From a virus, in the IMG/VR virus record IMGVR_UViG_3300033571_003673, positions 1-34,979 of that record: 34,979 bases of DNA; one strand, written 5' to 3'. This document shows, piece after piece, positions 1 to 8,596 of this stretch (position 1 is the first letter of the stretch; the number at the start of each line of letters is the position of its first letter). A model generated the notes under the pieces. It had not been told where the DNA came from and did not search any database. It saw only the letters and a program-made list of their open reading frames with translations. A program made the position numbers and the translations under genes.

Positions 1-87
1 CCATCGTAAGCGGCGATCACATAAGTACGGATAATCGTACCGTTGTAACCATCATCACGAATAAGCAATTGTGCAGGATCGGCAGGA
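1..87. repeat. 87-bp terminal direct repeat, left copy
   Basis: These 87 bases are identical to the last 87 bases of the window. The repeat lies inside the major tail protein gene, and joining the two copies restores a single open frame of 172 codons plus stop. This is what a circular or circularly permuted genome looks like after assembly, with the overlap left on both ends. It is too short, and in the wrong place, to be a real terminal redundancy of a phage chromosome. Confidence 0.95.
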
Positions 88-383
88 TTCCAGGCAGAAG
101 TAATGGTTAACGAAGTAACCTGGTTCTGCGTGGTGATCTTTGCACCGGTACGCGCACCCGCTACGCTAAACGCGGCGAACGCATCATCCGCACCAAACGC
201 GGGGATTGCTTCAACCGGAACTTGAATACCTGCACCGCCTGCGCCACCGGCAGAAGTGCCAATAATTGTTTCAGTATCCGCCCAGGTGTTAAGTTCCGAA
301 TCGGTAAATGGGGTTGGCGTTGCGCCTGATTGACACCAAAGGGTTGCAACATAACCCGGAAGAATTTTGTTAATGAGTGCCAT
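1..383 (-). CDS. Major tail (tail tube) protein, N-terminal part; gene continues across the circular join
   Basis: The ATG is at 383, preceded by AAAGGAATCTAAAA, a good ribosome binding site. The frame runs off base 1 and continues at 34892 down to the stop at 34757-34759, giving 172 residues. The protein starts MALINKILPGYVATLW, has a Gly/Ala-rich loop at about residues 43-52, and is otherwise predicted beta-rich without membrane segments. Its size and its place between the tail terminator and the tail assembly chaperones are those of the tube subunit that polymerises around the tape measure in siphoviruses. The function comes mainly from gene order and size, not from a named motif. A stable hairpin follows the stop codon, as it does after the first capsid gene. 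Confidence 0.8.
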   Translation of the reverse strand, partial: MALINKILPGYVATLWCQSGATPTPFTDSELNTWADTETIIGTSAGGAGGAGIQVPVEAIPAFGADDAFAAFSVAGARTGAKITTQNQVTSLTITSAWNPADPAQLLIRDDGYNGTIIRTYVIAAYD

Positions 384-423
384 TTTTAGATTCCTTTTTC
401 AAATGTTGAACAAAAAATTCTTG

Positions 424-876
424 TCATGTAGGTATGTCCAAGGTGCAATCCAAAACAATTTGGTTTAACCCCAATTCATTATCGTATGTATTGTAAAGCC
501 AATTTACATCGCATTTAGCAACAAAAAAACCGCTTCCGCCGCCAAACTGCCCCGAATAACCATGCAATGATTGTAATATTGTGTTGCTTAAATTGAAAGC
601 CGTTTGCATGGATTGGGCAAATATATTCACCTGGAATATTGGGCGATCTATGCCCTTGTTGTTTTGTGTTTGTCCGGTATAAACCGGTTGATGCACATTT
701 CGTAAGTTCCAAACCAGGAACGAAGGTTCGGTTGCAAAGTTGCGGTTAAAACTTCCATATACCGGCGTGGGCGTAACTACCTGCGCCAATTGGTATTGGA
801 TGGCTTCACCGTATTGGATTGGATTATTTTGCCCCATATTAAAGCGGTACCGTAGGATCGTTTCGATAGCAAACAA
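424..876 (-). CDS. Tail terminator / tail completion protein (DUF3168-like)
   Basis: 150 residues. The start is TTG at 876, which has AAGG six bases upstream; the next in-frame ATG (837) has no ribosome binding site, so the TTG is preferred although it overlaps the upstream gene by 38 bases. The middle (RPIFQVNIFAQSMQTAF, then LQSLHGYSG) has the pattern of DUF3168 tail completion proteins: a beta strand for the multimer, then a helix of alternating Ala/Leu, then a short 'LxGYxG' turn. Proteins of this family cap the finished tail tube and join it to the head connector. Its position directly upstream of the tube gene agrees. The family call is from pattern recognition and is moderately sure. 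Confidence 0.7.
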   Translation of the reverse strand: MFAIETILRYRFNMGQNNPIQYGEAIQYQLAQVVTPTPVYGSFNRNFATEPSFLVWNLRNVHQPVYTGQTQNNKGIDRPIFQVNIFAQSMQTAFNLSNTILQSLHGYSGQFGGGSGFFVAKCDVNWLYNTYDNELGLNQIVLDCTLDIPT

Positions 877-1183
877 AGGTTACCTTTTGGCGATCATTCG
901 ATTCGCGCACATCGGTAATCCGGTATTCTTGCCCGCGCCAAGTAATGCTATATGCTTGTTGGTTAATACTCATGGTACGGGTATTAGGCGTGTAATTAAC
1001 CGTTAGGTTAATCAAGTCCGAATACACCCGGTACCGTTCGGATATACGCAACATATTCGATACATCCGAAACCAGGGCGCGAGTTGTAAACCACTTCGTT
1101 TTTGAAGTGGATTGTTCCCCTAAACTGTTAACAGTAGTGCTAACAGTATTTACATCAATGGTTTCATAACGAACGATACTCAT
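839..1183 (-). CDS. Head-tail joining (head closure) protein
   Basis: 114 residues from the ATG at 1183, which overlaps the stop of the upstream adaptor gene (TGATG); a GTG three bases earlier is also possible. The C-terminal half contains WRGQEYRITDVRESNDRQ followed by a beta strand ending in CYRND, the usual ending of phage head-tail joining proteins (SPP1 gp16 / HK97 gp7-like stoppers). The protein would sit under the adaptor ring and close the filled head before tail attachment. It is translationally coupled to the adaptor gene. The family assignment rests on the C-terminal pattern and on gene order. Confidence 0.7.
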   Translation of the reverse strand: MSIVRYETIDVNTVSTTVNSLGEQSTSKTKWFTTRALVSDVSNMLRISERYRVYSDLINLTVNYTPNTRTMSINQQAYSITWRGQEYRITDVRESNDRQKVTFVCYRNDPTVPL

Positions 1184-1854
1184 CACATAACCAGGGTTTT
1201 GTAGGGGCGCAACAACTGATCCACGCCAAAAGGAATGGGCATCATATTTCTGCCGGCAACATCAACCGCAGATCGCGAATTATAGTAATGCGTTAACAAT
1301 AGCAACCCGGCTTGCTTAACCGCAGGATAGGTTCCAACTTCGCTTGCGTTAACCGTAAACAATGCTTCGATTGGGTTTGCAATATTCTGCGCCAATGGCG
1401 TTGGAATACCCTGGGTTACAACAATACGGCTTCCGGTTGGATCGTAGTAATAATCCGATGAACTGATTACAGTACGAACCGCGCCGCTAGTGCCTGCCCA
1501 ATACGCAACTTCGTTAATGGTTACCCCTGCCGCGCCCGGCGAAGATTCCGGCAAATCCAAATAAACCGCCGTACCGTTTACAACGAAACCAGGGTTTGCG
1601 TAGTAAGTCCGGTATTGGGTGTTGATAATTGCCAACCCCAAATAATCTTCAATTGCAAAACGAACCGCCAAACCTAAACTGTTAATGTAAGCATCTTGGC
1701 TTTCATCATCAATCAGGTTTAGTTGTTGGGTCATTTCTTCAAGCGTTAGCCAGGTTGTAACAACATCCCGGTTAACCTGTTCAATCTTTTCGTAATTGAA
1801 CGGGTTTCTATTGCTTGCGTAAAACGGGGCAATTGTTTGGTTTTCAACCGCCAT
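1183..1854 (-). CDS. Head-tail connector / adaptor protein (gp6-like)
   Basis: 223 residues, ATG at 1854 with GGGGGT five bases upstream. The N-terminal region has the helical pattern LTLEEMTQQLNLIDDESQD...AVRFAIEDYLG seen in HK97 gp6-like connectors, followed by a beta-rich middle. The C-terminus has VKQAGLLLLTHYYNSRSAV then MPIPFGVDQLLRPYK, the typical end of gp6-like adaptors in which a helix packs against the portal ring and a final 'P.G...LL.PY' segment follows. It should form the dodecameric ring between portal and head closure protein. It is the first connector gene after the capsid genes and is coupled to the next gene by a TGATG overlap. Confidence 0.8.
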   Translation of the reverse strand: MAVENQTIAPFYASNRNPFNYEKIEQVNRDVVTTWLTLEEMTQQLNLIDDESQDAYINSLGLAVRFAIEDYLGLAIINTQYRTYYANPGFVVNGTAVYLDLPESSPGAAGVTINEVAYWAGTSGAVRTVISSSDYYYDPTGSRIVVTQGIPTPLAQNIANPIEALFTVNASEVGTYPAVKQAGLLLLTHYYNSRSAVDVAGRNMMPIPFGVDQLLRPYKTLVM

Positions 1855-1868
1855 GATTACCCCCTAAA

Positions 1869-3197
1869 TTAACCGACTAAACGAACACCCGCGAAAACAT
1901 CCAGGATCGTGCTACAAACGCGTTTCTCTGCAAATAGGTACACGAACCCAGGCGCAGTTTGATCGAAGCGTTTGATACTCATCTGATCGTTATCTGCGAT
2001 GGTTACGAAGCGTTCCCAATCTGCCAGGTACACCGGATTATTTCCGGAACCGGCAACTTCCATATATGGGTTAGGGATAACCCTATGCCCAAAAATATAG
2101 ATCACCGCGCCGCCATCATCATCACCCGCTTCCACAAACATTGGGGAACCGCCGGTTGAACCTTTCAACTTGCGAATTGCACCAATGGTAGTTGGATGCA
2201 TCATCCAACAAGTAGTTGGTTTGAACAAGTATTGGGCAGGCAATGCCGCCATCAAGTTTGCTAGATCGTCATAAGATACTGCGCTTGCGCTTGCCTGGGT
2301 AACTTCCAATACAGTATGAATACCGTTGGTAATTGCGCTACCGTTCGAACCGAACGCCGCCGCGCTAGTGCTACCAGGATAAGAATTCAAACCACGCAAG
2401 CCGCTAGTTGCACCGTATGCGGTGGTAGTGCTTCCTGCCTGGTCATTGTTAAGCATCATAGATTGGGCTTCAACCTGGGAAAACTCTAAGGCTAAATCCA
2501 TAACCAGGGTTTCTTCCAGGTTATCAATATCCGATAGGATCGCAGTACGAACCGGCAACACCGCGTTTACATCGCGGATCGGCAGTTGCCAAAATGAAGT
2601 TGCTTGATTTGGCGTACCTTCGTTGGTGTTCACACCATAACCCCAGGGGTTTGTTGCATCCTGAGAATTACCGGTTTTAACAACAAACGCCTGATCGGAA
2701 CCGGTAGTAACAATTTGGCGGGATACTTGGCGGAAAGGATTTGCAAGGCGCAAAGATGCAAACGCATCATCGTAAATTACACGCCCGCCAACATCTGAAC
2801 CGGAACCCGTAATCGCGCTTGCTTCGCGCAGATTAACTACGGATTGCCCTTCAACCAGGGCTTCTTTAATGCCTTGAAATATTGCGCTATTGTCCATTTT
2901 CCTTAATTCCTTTTCTGCCCATGTTTTTCCAGGATCACCACCCCACAATGCCCACGCGATTCGCCCCGCACTTGGGTACCCATCTTCGCCAGGCTTCCAA
3001 CCTTTGCCCTGCTTATCTACTTCGTGCCGGGCAAAATAACTAACCATTCGTGCAATTGTTGCGCGGGGTAAATCCTTGCCATTCATAATATCGCGCGCCC
3101 TTGCAACTCCCACTTCTGTACCGCCGCGCCCAAACTCTTTGCGCCATTCCAAACCCTTGCGGGCTTCTGCTTTCATGGCATCGGTTGGTTTAGGCAT
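1869..3197 (-). CDS. Second HK97-fold capsid protein, fused to an unrelated N-terminal domain; likely internal start at 2897
   Basis: 442 residues. Residues 1-100 form a compact charged domain (KPTDAMKAEARKGLEWRKEF at 3-22; ARHEVDKQGKGWKPGEDGYP at 56-75; WALWGGDPGKTWAEK at 82-96). I recall similar blocks in other uncultured phages but cannot name the family. Residues 101-442 are a clear paralogue of the capsid protein encoded just upstream: LREASAITGSGSDVGGR matches LKEASALTGSGAGVGGR, and FSQVEAQSMMLNNDQAGSTT matches FSQVEGASMIANDDQSGSTT. Met101 (ATG 2897-2895) is preceded by AAAGGAATTAAGGAAA, a doubled ribosome binding site inside the frame, so a 342-residue capsid form is probably also made. 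The full-length ATG at 3197 also has a site (AGGAAAAGATAA). This paralogue lacks the helical delta domain of the first capsid protein. It may be a minor or vertex subunit (inference). Confidence 0.85.
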   Translation of the reverse strand: MPKPTDAMKAEARKGLEWRKEFGRGGTEVGVARARDIMNGKDLPRATIARMVSYFARHEVDKQGKGWKPGEDGYPSAGRIAWALWGGDPGKTWAEKELRKMDNSAIFQGIKEALVEGQSVVNLREASAITGSGSDVGGRVIYDDAFASLRLANPFRQVSRQIVTTGSDQAFVVKTGNSQDATNPWGYGVNTNEGTPNQATSFWQLPIRDVNAVLPVRTAILSDIDNLEETLVMDLALEFSQVEAQSMMLNNDQAGSTTTAYGATSGLRGLNSYPGSTSAAAFGSNGSAITNGIHTVLEVTQASASAVSYDDLANLMAALPAQYLFKPTTCWMMHPTTIGAIRKLKGSTGGSPMFVEAGDDDGGAVIYIFGHRVIPNPYMEVAGSGNNPVYLADWERFVTIADNDQMSIKRFDQTAPGFVYLFAEKRVCSTILDVFAGVRLVG

Positions 3198-3222
3198 TTA
3201 TCTTTTCCTATTCATTTAAGAA

Positions 3223-3241
3223 GGGGGGCGCGAAGCCCCCC
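3223..3241 (-). terminator. GC-rich hairpin between the two capsid genes
   Basis: In the leftward RNA the sequence reads GGGGGGC, a five-base UUCGC loop, then GCCCCCC, followed by UUCUUAAAUG. The seven-base-pair all-GC stem is very stable, but the following U-run is broken, so it is either a weak terminator that lowers expression of the second capsid gene or a block that protects the 3' end of the first capsid message. It lies seven bases past the first capsid stop codon. Confidence 0.6.
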
Positions 3242-3247
3242 AACTCA

Positions 3248-4561
3248 TTACGCGCCCGTTGCAGTTGAACGGTAACGGATGATTGCGAATGGATCAACAA
3301 CGCTAGAACAAACGCGCTTCTCACCGTAGAAAGTGATGAAGCCAGGTGCAGTTTGATCGTAACGGCGAAGAACCATATTCAAGCGATCAACGATGGTATG
3401 CCCGCGAGTGAAATCACCGAAATACATTGGGTACTTAGAAGCGGTACCAGGTGAACCGGCGGCGATTGGGCTATCAACATAGTTGTTAACAACAACATCG
3501 TAACCCAACAACTTACCAACAATACCTTCGTAAACGCTTGGTGCCATGCGTTCAAATACGGGGGTGTTGTTATCGTCAACCATGCCACGAATAAAGGAAA
3601 GCATCAATGGCGAAACCATGAACTTGTTGTTGCTATTCCAATATTGTTGTGGAAGGCTATGCAAGAAGTTAATCAAGTCAGCGTAAACCATTTCACTTGT
3701 TGCGCCTGCGGCGTTGGTAGTGATTTGGTCATAAGTTGCAATGCTATGCAAACCTGCGCTTGCGCCTGTTCCGCTTGAACCAAATGCGGCAGTAGAAATT
3801 GTGCCGCCGGTGTAACTTGCATTTGCGCCTGGATAGTAATCCAAACCACGCAAACCGTTTGTGCCGCCGGTTGCAGTTGTAGTGCTTCCGGATTGGTCAT
3901 CGTTGGCGATCATAGATGCGCCTTCAACTTGCGAAAACTCAACCAACATATCATCAACCACATTGGCTTCCAAACCATCAATATCATCCAATGCCGCAGT
4001 ACGGATTGGGAATTGACAGTTAATATCTTGCAAAGTCAATTGCCAAATGTTAGTTGCTTCGGTAGTTGCAGAACCGTTGTTCTGAATGGTGTAACCCCAT
4101 GATGCACCTGCGTTACCGGTTTTAGCGCGGAACTGATAAGTTGCGCCATCGGTAGATACATTGCGGGAAAGTCCGCGCATTGGGTTAGCCAAACGCAAGG
4201 CATGGAATACGGGATCGTATGCAGTACGACCACCAACGCCCGCGCCCGAACCGGTCAATGCGGATGCTTCTTTTAGGTATGCATCGTACTGATCGGTTGA
4301 TTCGAACATCTTGATTTCTTTTTCAAGGCGATCACCTTTTGCAACGAACTCTTTAAGTTGCGATTTAACCATGCGGTTAACATCACCCTTAATAGTTTTT
4401 GCGGGTGCCTGGATAATTGCAGGGGCTTTAACTTCTGCAACCTTTGCTTCCAGGGCGGCGATCTTCTCGGCAACTTCTGCCTTTACTGCTTCCATTGATT
4501 CTGCAATCTTGGTTTCATTTTGTACCGCGATTGCATCCAATTTTTCAAATACTTTTTCCAT
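3248..4561 (-). CDS. Major capsid protein, HK97 fold with delta domain
   Basis: 437 residues, ATG at 4561 with AAAGGAAGCGAAA upstream. Residues 1 to about 85 are strongly helical and charged (MEKVFEKLDAIAVQNETKIA, then EAKVAEV and a Lys/Glu stretch), as expected of the HK97 delta domain that acts as internal scaffold and is removed by the prohead protease. The capsid core follows from about residue 97 (LKEASALTGSGAGVGGRTAY), with the E-loop region, the A-domain (VDDMLVEFSQVEGASMIAND) and the C-terminal 'RRYDQTAPGFITFYGEKRV' strand. It follows the protease gene directly, the normal HK97 order. The second capsid gene downstream is a paralogue without the delta domain. Confidence 0.93.
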   Translation of the reverse strand: MEKVFEKLDAIAVQNETKIAESMEAVKAEVAEKIAALEAKVAEVKAPAIIQAPAKTIKGDVNRMVKSQLKEFVAKGDRLEKEIKMFESTDQYDAYLKEASALTGSGAGVGGRTAYDPVFHALRLANPMRGLSRNVSTDGATYQFRAKTGNAGASWGYTIQNNGSATTEATNIWQLTLQDINCQFPIRTAALDDIDGLEANVVDDMLVEFSQVEGASMIANDDQSGSTTTATGGTNGLRGLDYYPGANASYTGGTISTAAFGSSGTGASAGLHSIATYDQITTNAAGATSEMVYADLINFLHSLPQQYWNSNNKFMVSPLMLSFIRGMVDDNNTPVFERMAPSVYEGIVGKLLGYDVVVNNYVDSPIAAGSPGTASKYPMYFGDFTRGHTIVDRLNMVLRRYDQTAPGFITFYGEKRVCSSVVDPFAIIRYRSTATGA

Positions 4562-4572
4562 TTTCGCTTCCT

Positions 4573-5367
4573 TTAAGAAATGCGTTTTTCGAGTGCCTTC
4601 TCAAGTTCGCGCAACTCAAACGCGCGTACAAGTTCGGCTTCCATATCCACCGCATCCGCTTCACACGAACTTGGGGTTTCCTGAACAACTGCCGGTTTCA
4701 CCTCACGCGAAACCAAAAGTTTTTTCAGAATTGAAGATGCGGTGGTTGCATCTTTTCGGGAAACGCCTGCCTCACGCAAGAGTTTTTCGATTACTCGCGG
4801 ATTCGGATTGCCTTCTGCATCAAATGCTTCGAGGGCTTGAATTTCCGCGTTGGGGTTATTTGGGTACATTACAACGGATACTTCGCGAAGTCCGCCTTTA
4901 GTAATTTGGAAATACGATTCATCATCGGGTTCATCTACCATATCGCCTTCGGCGTTAACCCAACACGCTTCTTCTGCGTAGGCACCAACGGATACGCCGC
5001 CGAACAAATCGGGGCTTTCTTTTAATACGGTGTATAGATCGTTACCGGCATTGGTATTTAAGAACAATTTACCTTTTGCGGTCATGCCTTCATCGTCAAA
5101 ATCAAACTCGTACCATTCACCAACCGGCATACCCATATCGTTATGGTTTAGGAACATAGGCAGGGGCTTACCGGCTTCGCGGAACTCCATTGCCCAATCC
5201 ATAAATCCTTCGGGTTGGTAATTAAATTTGCGACCATCTGCCCCTTCCCTTGCGCCCCAAGTGGTAACGCGGGCTTCCATCATTCCCGATGGAACTGCGG
5301 CTTCATTCGCGGATTCGTTAACCTTTAATTTTGCTTCGCAAACTAGGCTTAGATTCGAAAGTTTCAT
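4573..5367 (-). CDS. Prohead maturation protease (S78/U35 family)
   Basis: 264 residues. The likely catalytic residues are visible: His75 in MFLNHNDMGMPVG and Ser126 in FGGVSVGAYAEE, followed by the family strand GGLREVSVVMYPNNPNAEI (about 162-180). The enzyme cleaves the capsid delta domain during head maturation. After the protease core, residues about 190-264 form a charged, partly helical tail (FELRELEKALEKRIS at the end) that may act as scaffold or be self-cleaved. The start at 5367 has GGGGTGAT upstream. The gene sits between portal and capsid, and its start is overlapped by a short frame coupled to the portal stop. Confidence 0.92.
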   Translation of the reverse strand: MKLSNLSLVCEAKLKVNESANEAAVPSGMMEARVTTWGAREGADGRKFNYQPEGFMDWAMEFREAGKPLPMFLNHNDMGMPVGEWYEFDFDDEGMTAKGKLFLNTNAGNDLYTVLKESPDLFGGVSVGAYAEEACWVNAEGDMVDEPDDESYFQITKGGLREVSVVMYPNNPNAEIQALEAFDAEGNPNPRVIEKLLREAGVSRKDATTASSILKKLLVSREVKPAVVQETPSSCEADAVDMEAELVRAFELRELEKALEKRIS

Positions 5368-5497
5368 GTATCACCCCATGATGAATTGATTGGTTATCGT
5401 CTGTTATCTTGTGGGGCGTATTACCTTTACGCAGTTTAACATTGGGCTTCTTAATTTGGGAAGCCATTGTTAGCAATATTTTATTTAACAAATTCAT
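5318..5497 (-). CDS. Possible small basic protein between portal and protease
   Basis: A 59-residue frame starts at an ATG that overlaps the portal stop codon (TAATG at 5499-5495) and ends inside the protease gene, overlapping it by 50 bases. The product begins MNLLNKILLTMASQIKKPNV and is rich in Lys, His and Asn, with no membrane segment. It fills what would otherwise be a gap of about 130 bases in a tightly packed operon. It has no Shine-Dalgarno sequence of its own, so translation would depend on coupling to the portal gene. It resembles nothing I recognise and could be a chance frame. Confidence 0.4.
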   Translation of the reverse strand: MNLLNKILLTMASQIKKPNVKLRKGNTPHKITDDNQSIHHGVIHETFESKPSLRSKIKG

Positions 5498-6894
5498 TAT
5501 TTGCCAATATTTGCGCGAAGGGCTTGATTGCCACCACCGCCCCCGGTGTCCTGGGGGCTTGATCCTGGTACTGGTTCAAAATCGGTAGGTTCAATTTTAA
5601 TTACATCGCCGTTTTCAATTTTTGGCATATTCAAATATTCGCGGGCTTCGTTCACAGTCATAATACCCGCGTTGACCGCAGAATTAACAAAGTTGATTTG
5701 ATCGAGTACGGCACCCTTCAAGAATTCCTTAGTATCAAATCGAACAACCAGGTTCGGATACCCGCGCAACAAATGCTGATTTAATTTTTGTTCAACATTG
5801 ATAACCATTGGGTACATGGTTGTTTTATAGAATTCATCCAACTGCGTTTGAGTGTTGTTATATTTGGATTCGCCAATACCTAGCATTGCGGCAGGCACAC
5901 CAAACAAACCGCAAATCCGCTTCATGGTTTGCATTTTGAGTTGCGCGGCTTCGGCATCTTGAAGCGTTAACATATCAATCGGGGTATATTTCATGCCCTG
6001 ATCTAGCAACATTCCTTGCCCTGGTTTGCTTAAATCCTGGTTCCGGGAACCTAACATATTTGTCCAGGCTTCCTTCAAACGCCCGGCGATTTCCTTGTAT
6101 TTGGCATCCGGAATTACCTGGTCAGTTGTAAACATTCCCGAAGGCTTCGCGCCGTTTTGCATAATGTAATTGGCGTATAGATCAATATCCTGATCTAGTC
6201 CTACCAACTCCGCCGCAAGGATGCCTTTGTTAAAACCGGATGAACCTTGCCAGGCGGCTTCCTTGATATGCATTACCTGCCAATATTCCAGGGGTTGATC
6301 TTTTGAGAATCCATACGAAGGCGTAGATAGGCGATAGTACGGATACCGGGTTTCCGAAATGCCTACGGTAATAAGCGTGGAATCCAGGTTATACATTTCA
6401 AGCGGCGTTTGCATTTGATCTTTTTGCTTATCGCGCCACCATAGCGTAAACGATTCACCGGTTAAATCCTGCCACATACACCATTGATACCAAAACTCAT
6501 ACGAAGATTGGAAGTTGTTTGGTTGGTATAGCAGGTTCAATACTTGTTTGGCTTTTGCCTTATCGCGGGCGGTAGTCTTATCGGATTGCAACGCATCCAC
6601 GAAAGTACCATCATCTTGTTTTAGCATGATGCGCTTGGGCAACTGCGCCATCGCGCGGGCTTTAACTCCCACGCAAGCCATGATCGTACTGTTGCGGGTA
6701 AGCATTGATAGATCAACTTGCCGCCCCGCAGTTGTTGCGCTTGATGTTGTTACATATAAAAGTTGTTGGGCGATCTTGCCCTGTTGCGTGGTACCGTAAA
6801 TTACCTGGTTACCAAGTTGGGTTTGCCCAAGAACCGTATTAGATTCTTGTTGGGATTTACTATTTTTGCCTTTGAAAATGTCCAATATTCCCAT
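5497..6894 (-). CDS. Portal protein (HK97-like)
   Basis: 465 residues, ATG at 6894 with GGGGGTAAAAC upstream. Family features in order: variable N-terminus, the first core helix (NSTIMACVGVKARAMAQLPK, about 68-87), LLYQPNNFQSSYEFW, GESFTLWW, a wing region, VMHIKEAAWQGSSGFNKGIL, and the clip/crown-side helix ending in GLFGVPAAMLGIGESKYNN (about 349-367) and the TTMYPMVINVEQKLNQHLL helix. Twelve copies would form the DNA channel at one capsid vertex, dock the terminase and then the adaptor. The C-terminus is Gly/Pro-rich and flexible. The stop codon overlaps a possible small gene. Confidence 0.93.
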   Translation of the reverse strand: MGILDIFKGKNSKSQQESNTVLGQTQLGNQVIYGTTQQGKIAQQLLYVTTSSATTAGRQVDLSMLTRNSTIMACVGVKARAMAQLPKRIMLKQDDGTFVDALQSDKTTARDKAKAKQVLNLLYQPNNFQSSYEFWYQWCMWQDLTGESFTLWWRDKQKDQMQTPLEMYNLDSTLITVGISETRYPYYRLSTPSYGFSKDQPLEYWQVMHIKEAAWQGSSGFNKGILAAELVGLDQDIDLYANYIMQNGAKPSGMFTTDQVIPDAKYKEIAGRLKEAWTNMLGSRNQDLSKPGQGMLLDQGMKYTPIDMLTLQDAEAAQLKMQTMKRICGLFGVPAAMLGIGESKYNNTQTQLDEFYKTTMYPMVINVEQKLNQHLLRGYPNLVVRFDTKEFLKGAVLDQINFVNSAVNAGIMTVNEAREYLNMPKIENGDVIKIEPTDFEPVPGSSPQDTGGGGGNQALRANIGK

Positions 6895-6925
6895 GTTTTA
6901 CCCCCACAGTTTTACGAATTCTAAA

Positions 6926-8593
6926 CTAAAAACTGCGAAAACCCCAACTATTTGATAGCGATGGATTATCTAACGCGCAATGCATGGCAATAATCATTGC
7001 AATTATTCCATCAACTTTCGCGGATTTATCTGCTTCATTCTTACGAATCTTGATGTTTCCGTTCACATCTTCATACACTTCGCAGTTGCCAAGTTGCCAA
7101 CCAACGAACGGATTACCGTTGTGTTTGATTTGATGTTGCAGGATTAACCGTTCAACTTGTTTACTTGGATTGTTAAGAACCGCCATGCCCTGCCCTACCT
7201 TCTTTACCGGCAACCCGGCTTCGTGCAGGCGGGCAACCAGGGATGCGGCATTATAGGCATCGTATCCAATTTCCTTAACATTCTTTAGTTCGCCGCATTT
7301 GTTAATAATGTAATCGGATATTTCCCGATCATCCATCACATTGCCAGGCGTTAACTTTAGGATTCCCGAATCGGCGGCAACTCGAAATATATCCTGGTAG
7401 TGTTTAGGAACAAGGTTATAACCTTCTTCGGGCAAAAAGAATTGGAATTCAACTTCGTAATCATCATCGGCAAATCGCTTTAGGAAACAACACGCGTTCA
7501 AATCTCGCGTTGCCGCAAGGTCAAAACCCACGAATACGGATTCGGGTTCGCGCACTTCTTTAATTAAACAATCTTCGTGATCCCAATGGGCGCGATCCAA
7601 CCAGGCGGTGTTTGCGCTAACAAATACATTCAACGATTTACATAGGAATTCGTTAAGGCTTGCAGGCTTATGCTTGGCTTCTTCTGCCCGTTGTTCAATG
7701 GATTCCTGGAATACAGTAATGCCATGCATGGGATTGGCTTTCGCCCAGGTGCCGGAATCCTTCCAATCATCCTGGGGATCAAGCCCGTATAACAATCCAA
7801 ACCACCTGGGGTTATCGGTTGCTTCCCCGTTTAGCATGGATTGGAACATATCCATATCTTCGTAAAACTTGGTTTCTTTTGTAAACGATGCGGTGGTTAT
7901 GTATATACGCAACGGATTCGCCCGCGCGACCATGCCGCTATGCAACACTTCGATAGAGTTGCGATCAACGATCTGCGCGGCTTCGTCAACAATCACGCAG
8001 GATGGGTTTTTACCATCGCCGCTTTTTTTGGTATCCCGGCTTAATGCCTTAAACACCGTTTGAGAATCGCCGGTTTTTTGTATCTCGTATTTGGTGGGAT
8101 TAAACAATGGCTTCAACTCGGCGGGCATGGATTCGATAAAACCCTTGGCAGAATTAAAAACAATGGATGCCTGTTCCCGGTTGGTTGCCAGGGTAAACAC
8201 TTCCGCGCCCGGTTCGCCGCAAATCAATTCGTACAAACCGATCACCGCAGTAAGGGTGGATTTGCCTGCCTTCCTGGGAATAAACAAAATTACATCCGTA
8301 ACCATCCGGCGGGCGTGATCCTTCTTGGATCGGAACCCGTAGATCGCACATAGGAAAAACACCTGGAACGGTTCCAGGATAACGGGTTGCCCTGCCATCA
8401 CGCCTTTTGTATGTTTAAGGCAGGCGGCAAAATCCAGGATATGTTGCGGGTAGTCCGGATCGAAAACCCATTCCCATTCTTTATTTTCGTATTGGTTAAT
8501 AAAGCGTTGGCAGGCTAACCGAACATTGCGGCAAACATTTATTTCGCCCTTAGTAACCGCATGGGCGTATGCAATACCATCTTGCCAATTCAA
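6926..8593 (-). CDS. terL: Terminase large subunit
   Basis: 555 residues. The start is TTG at 8593 with AAAAGG seven bases upstream. ATPase motifs: Walker A PRKAGKS at 106-112, Walker B CVIVDEA at 199-205, and a coupling motif TTAS near 233-236. Nuclease motifs: Asp358 in VFVGFDLAATRD, Asp445 in EIGYDAYNA, and Asp528 in AKVDGIIAM. These are the RNase H-like metal ligands of the large terminase nuclease. The enzyme cuts the concatemer and pumps DNA into the prohead through the portal. It is the HK97-type 'Terminase_1' form and stands immediately after the small subunit and before the portal, the normal order. Confidence 0.96.
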   Translation of the reverse strand: MNWQDGIAYAHAVTKGEINVCRNVRLACQRFINQYENKEWEWVFDPDYPQHILDFAACLKHTKGVMAGQPVILEPFQVFFLCAIYGFRSKKDHARRMVTDVILFIPRKAGKSTLTAVIGLYELICGEPGAEVFTLATNREQASIVFNSAKGFIESMPAELKPLFNPTKYEIQKTGDSQTVFKALSRDTKKSGDGKNPSCVIVDEAAQIVDRNSIEVLHSGMVARANPLRIYITTASFTKETKFYEDMDMFQSMLNGEATDNPRWFGLLYGLDPQDDWKDSGTWAKANPMHGITVFQESIEQRAEEAKHKPASLNEFLCKSLNVFVSANTAWLDRAHWDHEDCLIKEVREPESVFVGFDLAATRDLNACCFLKRFADDDYEVEFQFFLPEEGYNLVPKHYQDIFRVAADSGILKLTPGNVMDDREISDYIINKCGELKNVKEIGYDAYNAASLVARLHEAGLPVKKVGQGMAVLNNPSKQVERLILQHQIKHNGNPFVGWQLGNCEVYEDVNGNIKIRKNEADKSAKVDGIIAMIIAMHCALDNPSLSNSWGFRSF

Positions 8594-8596
8594 TTG

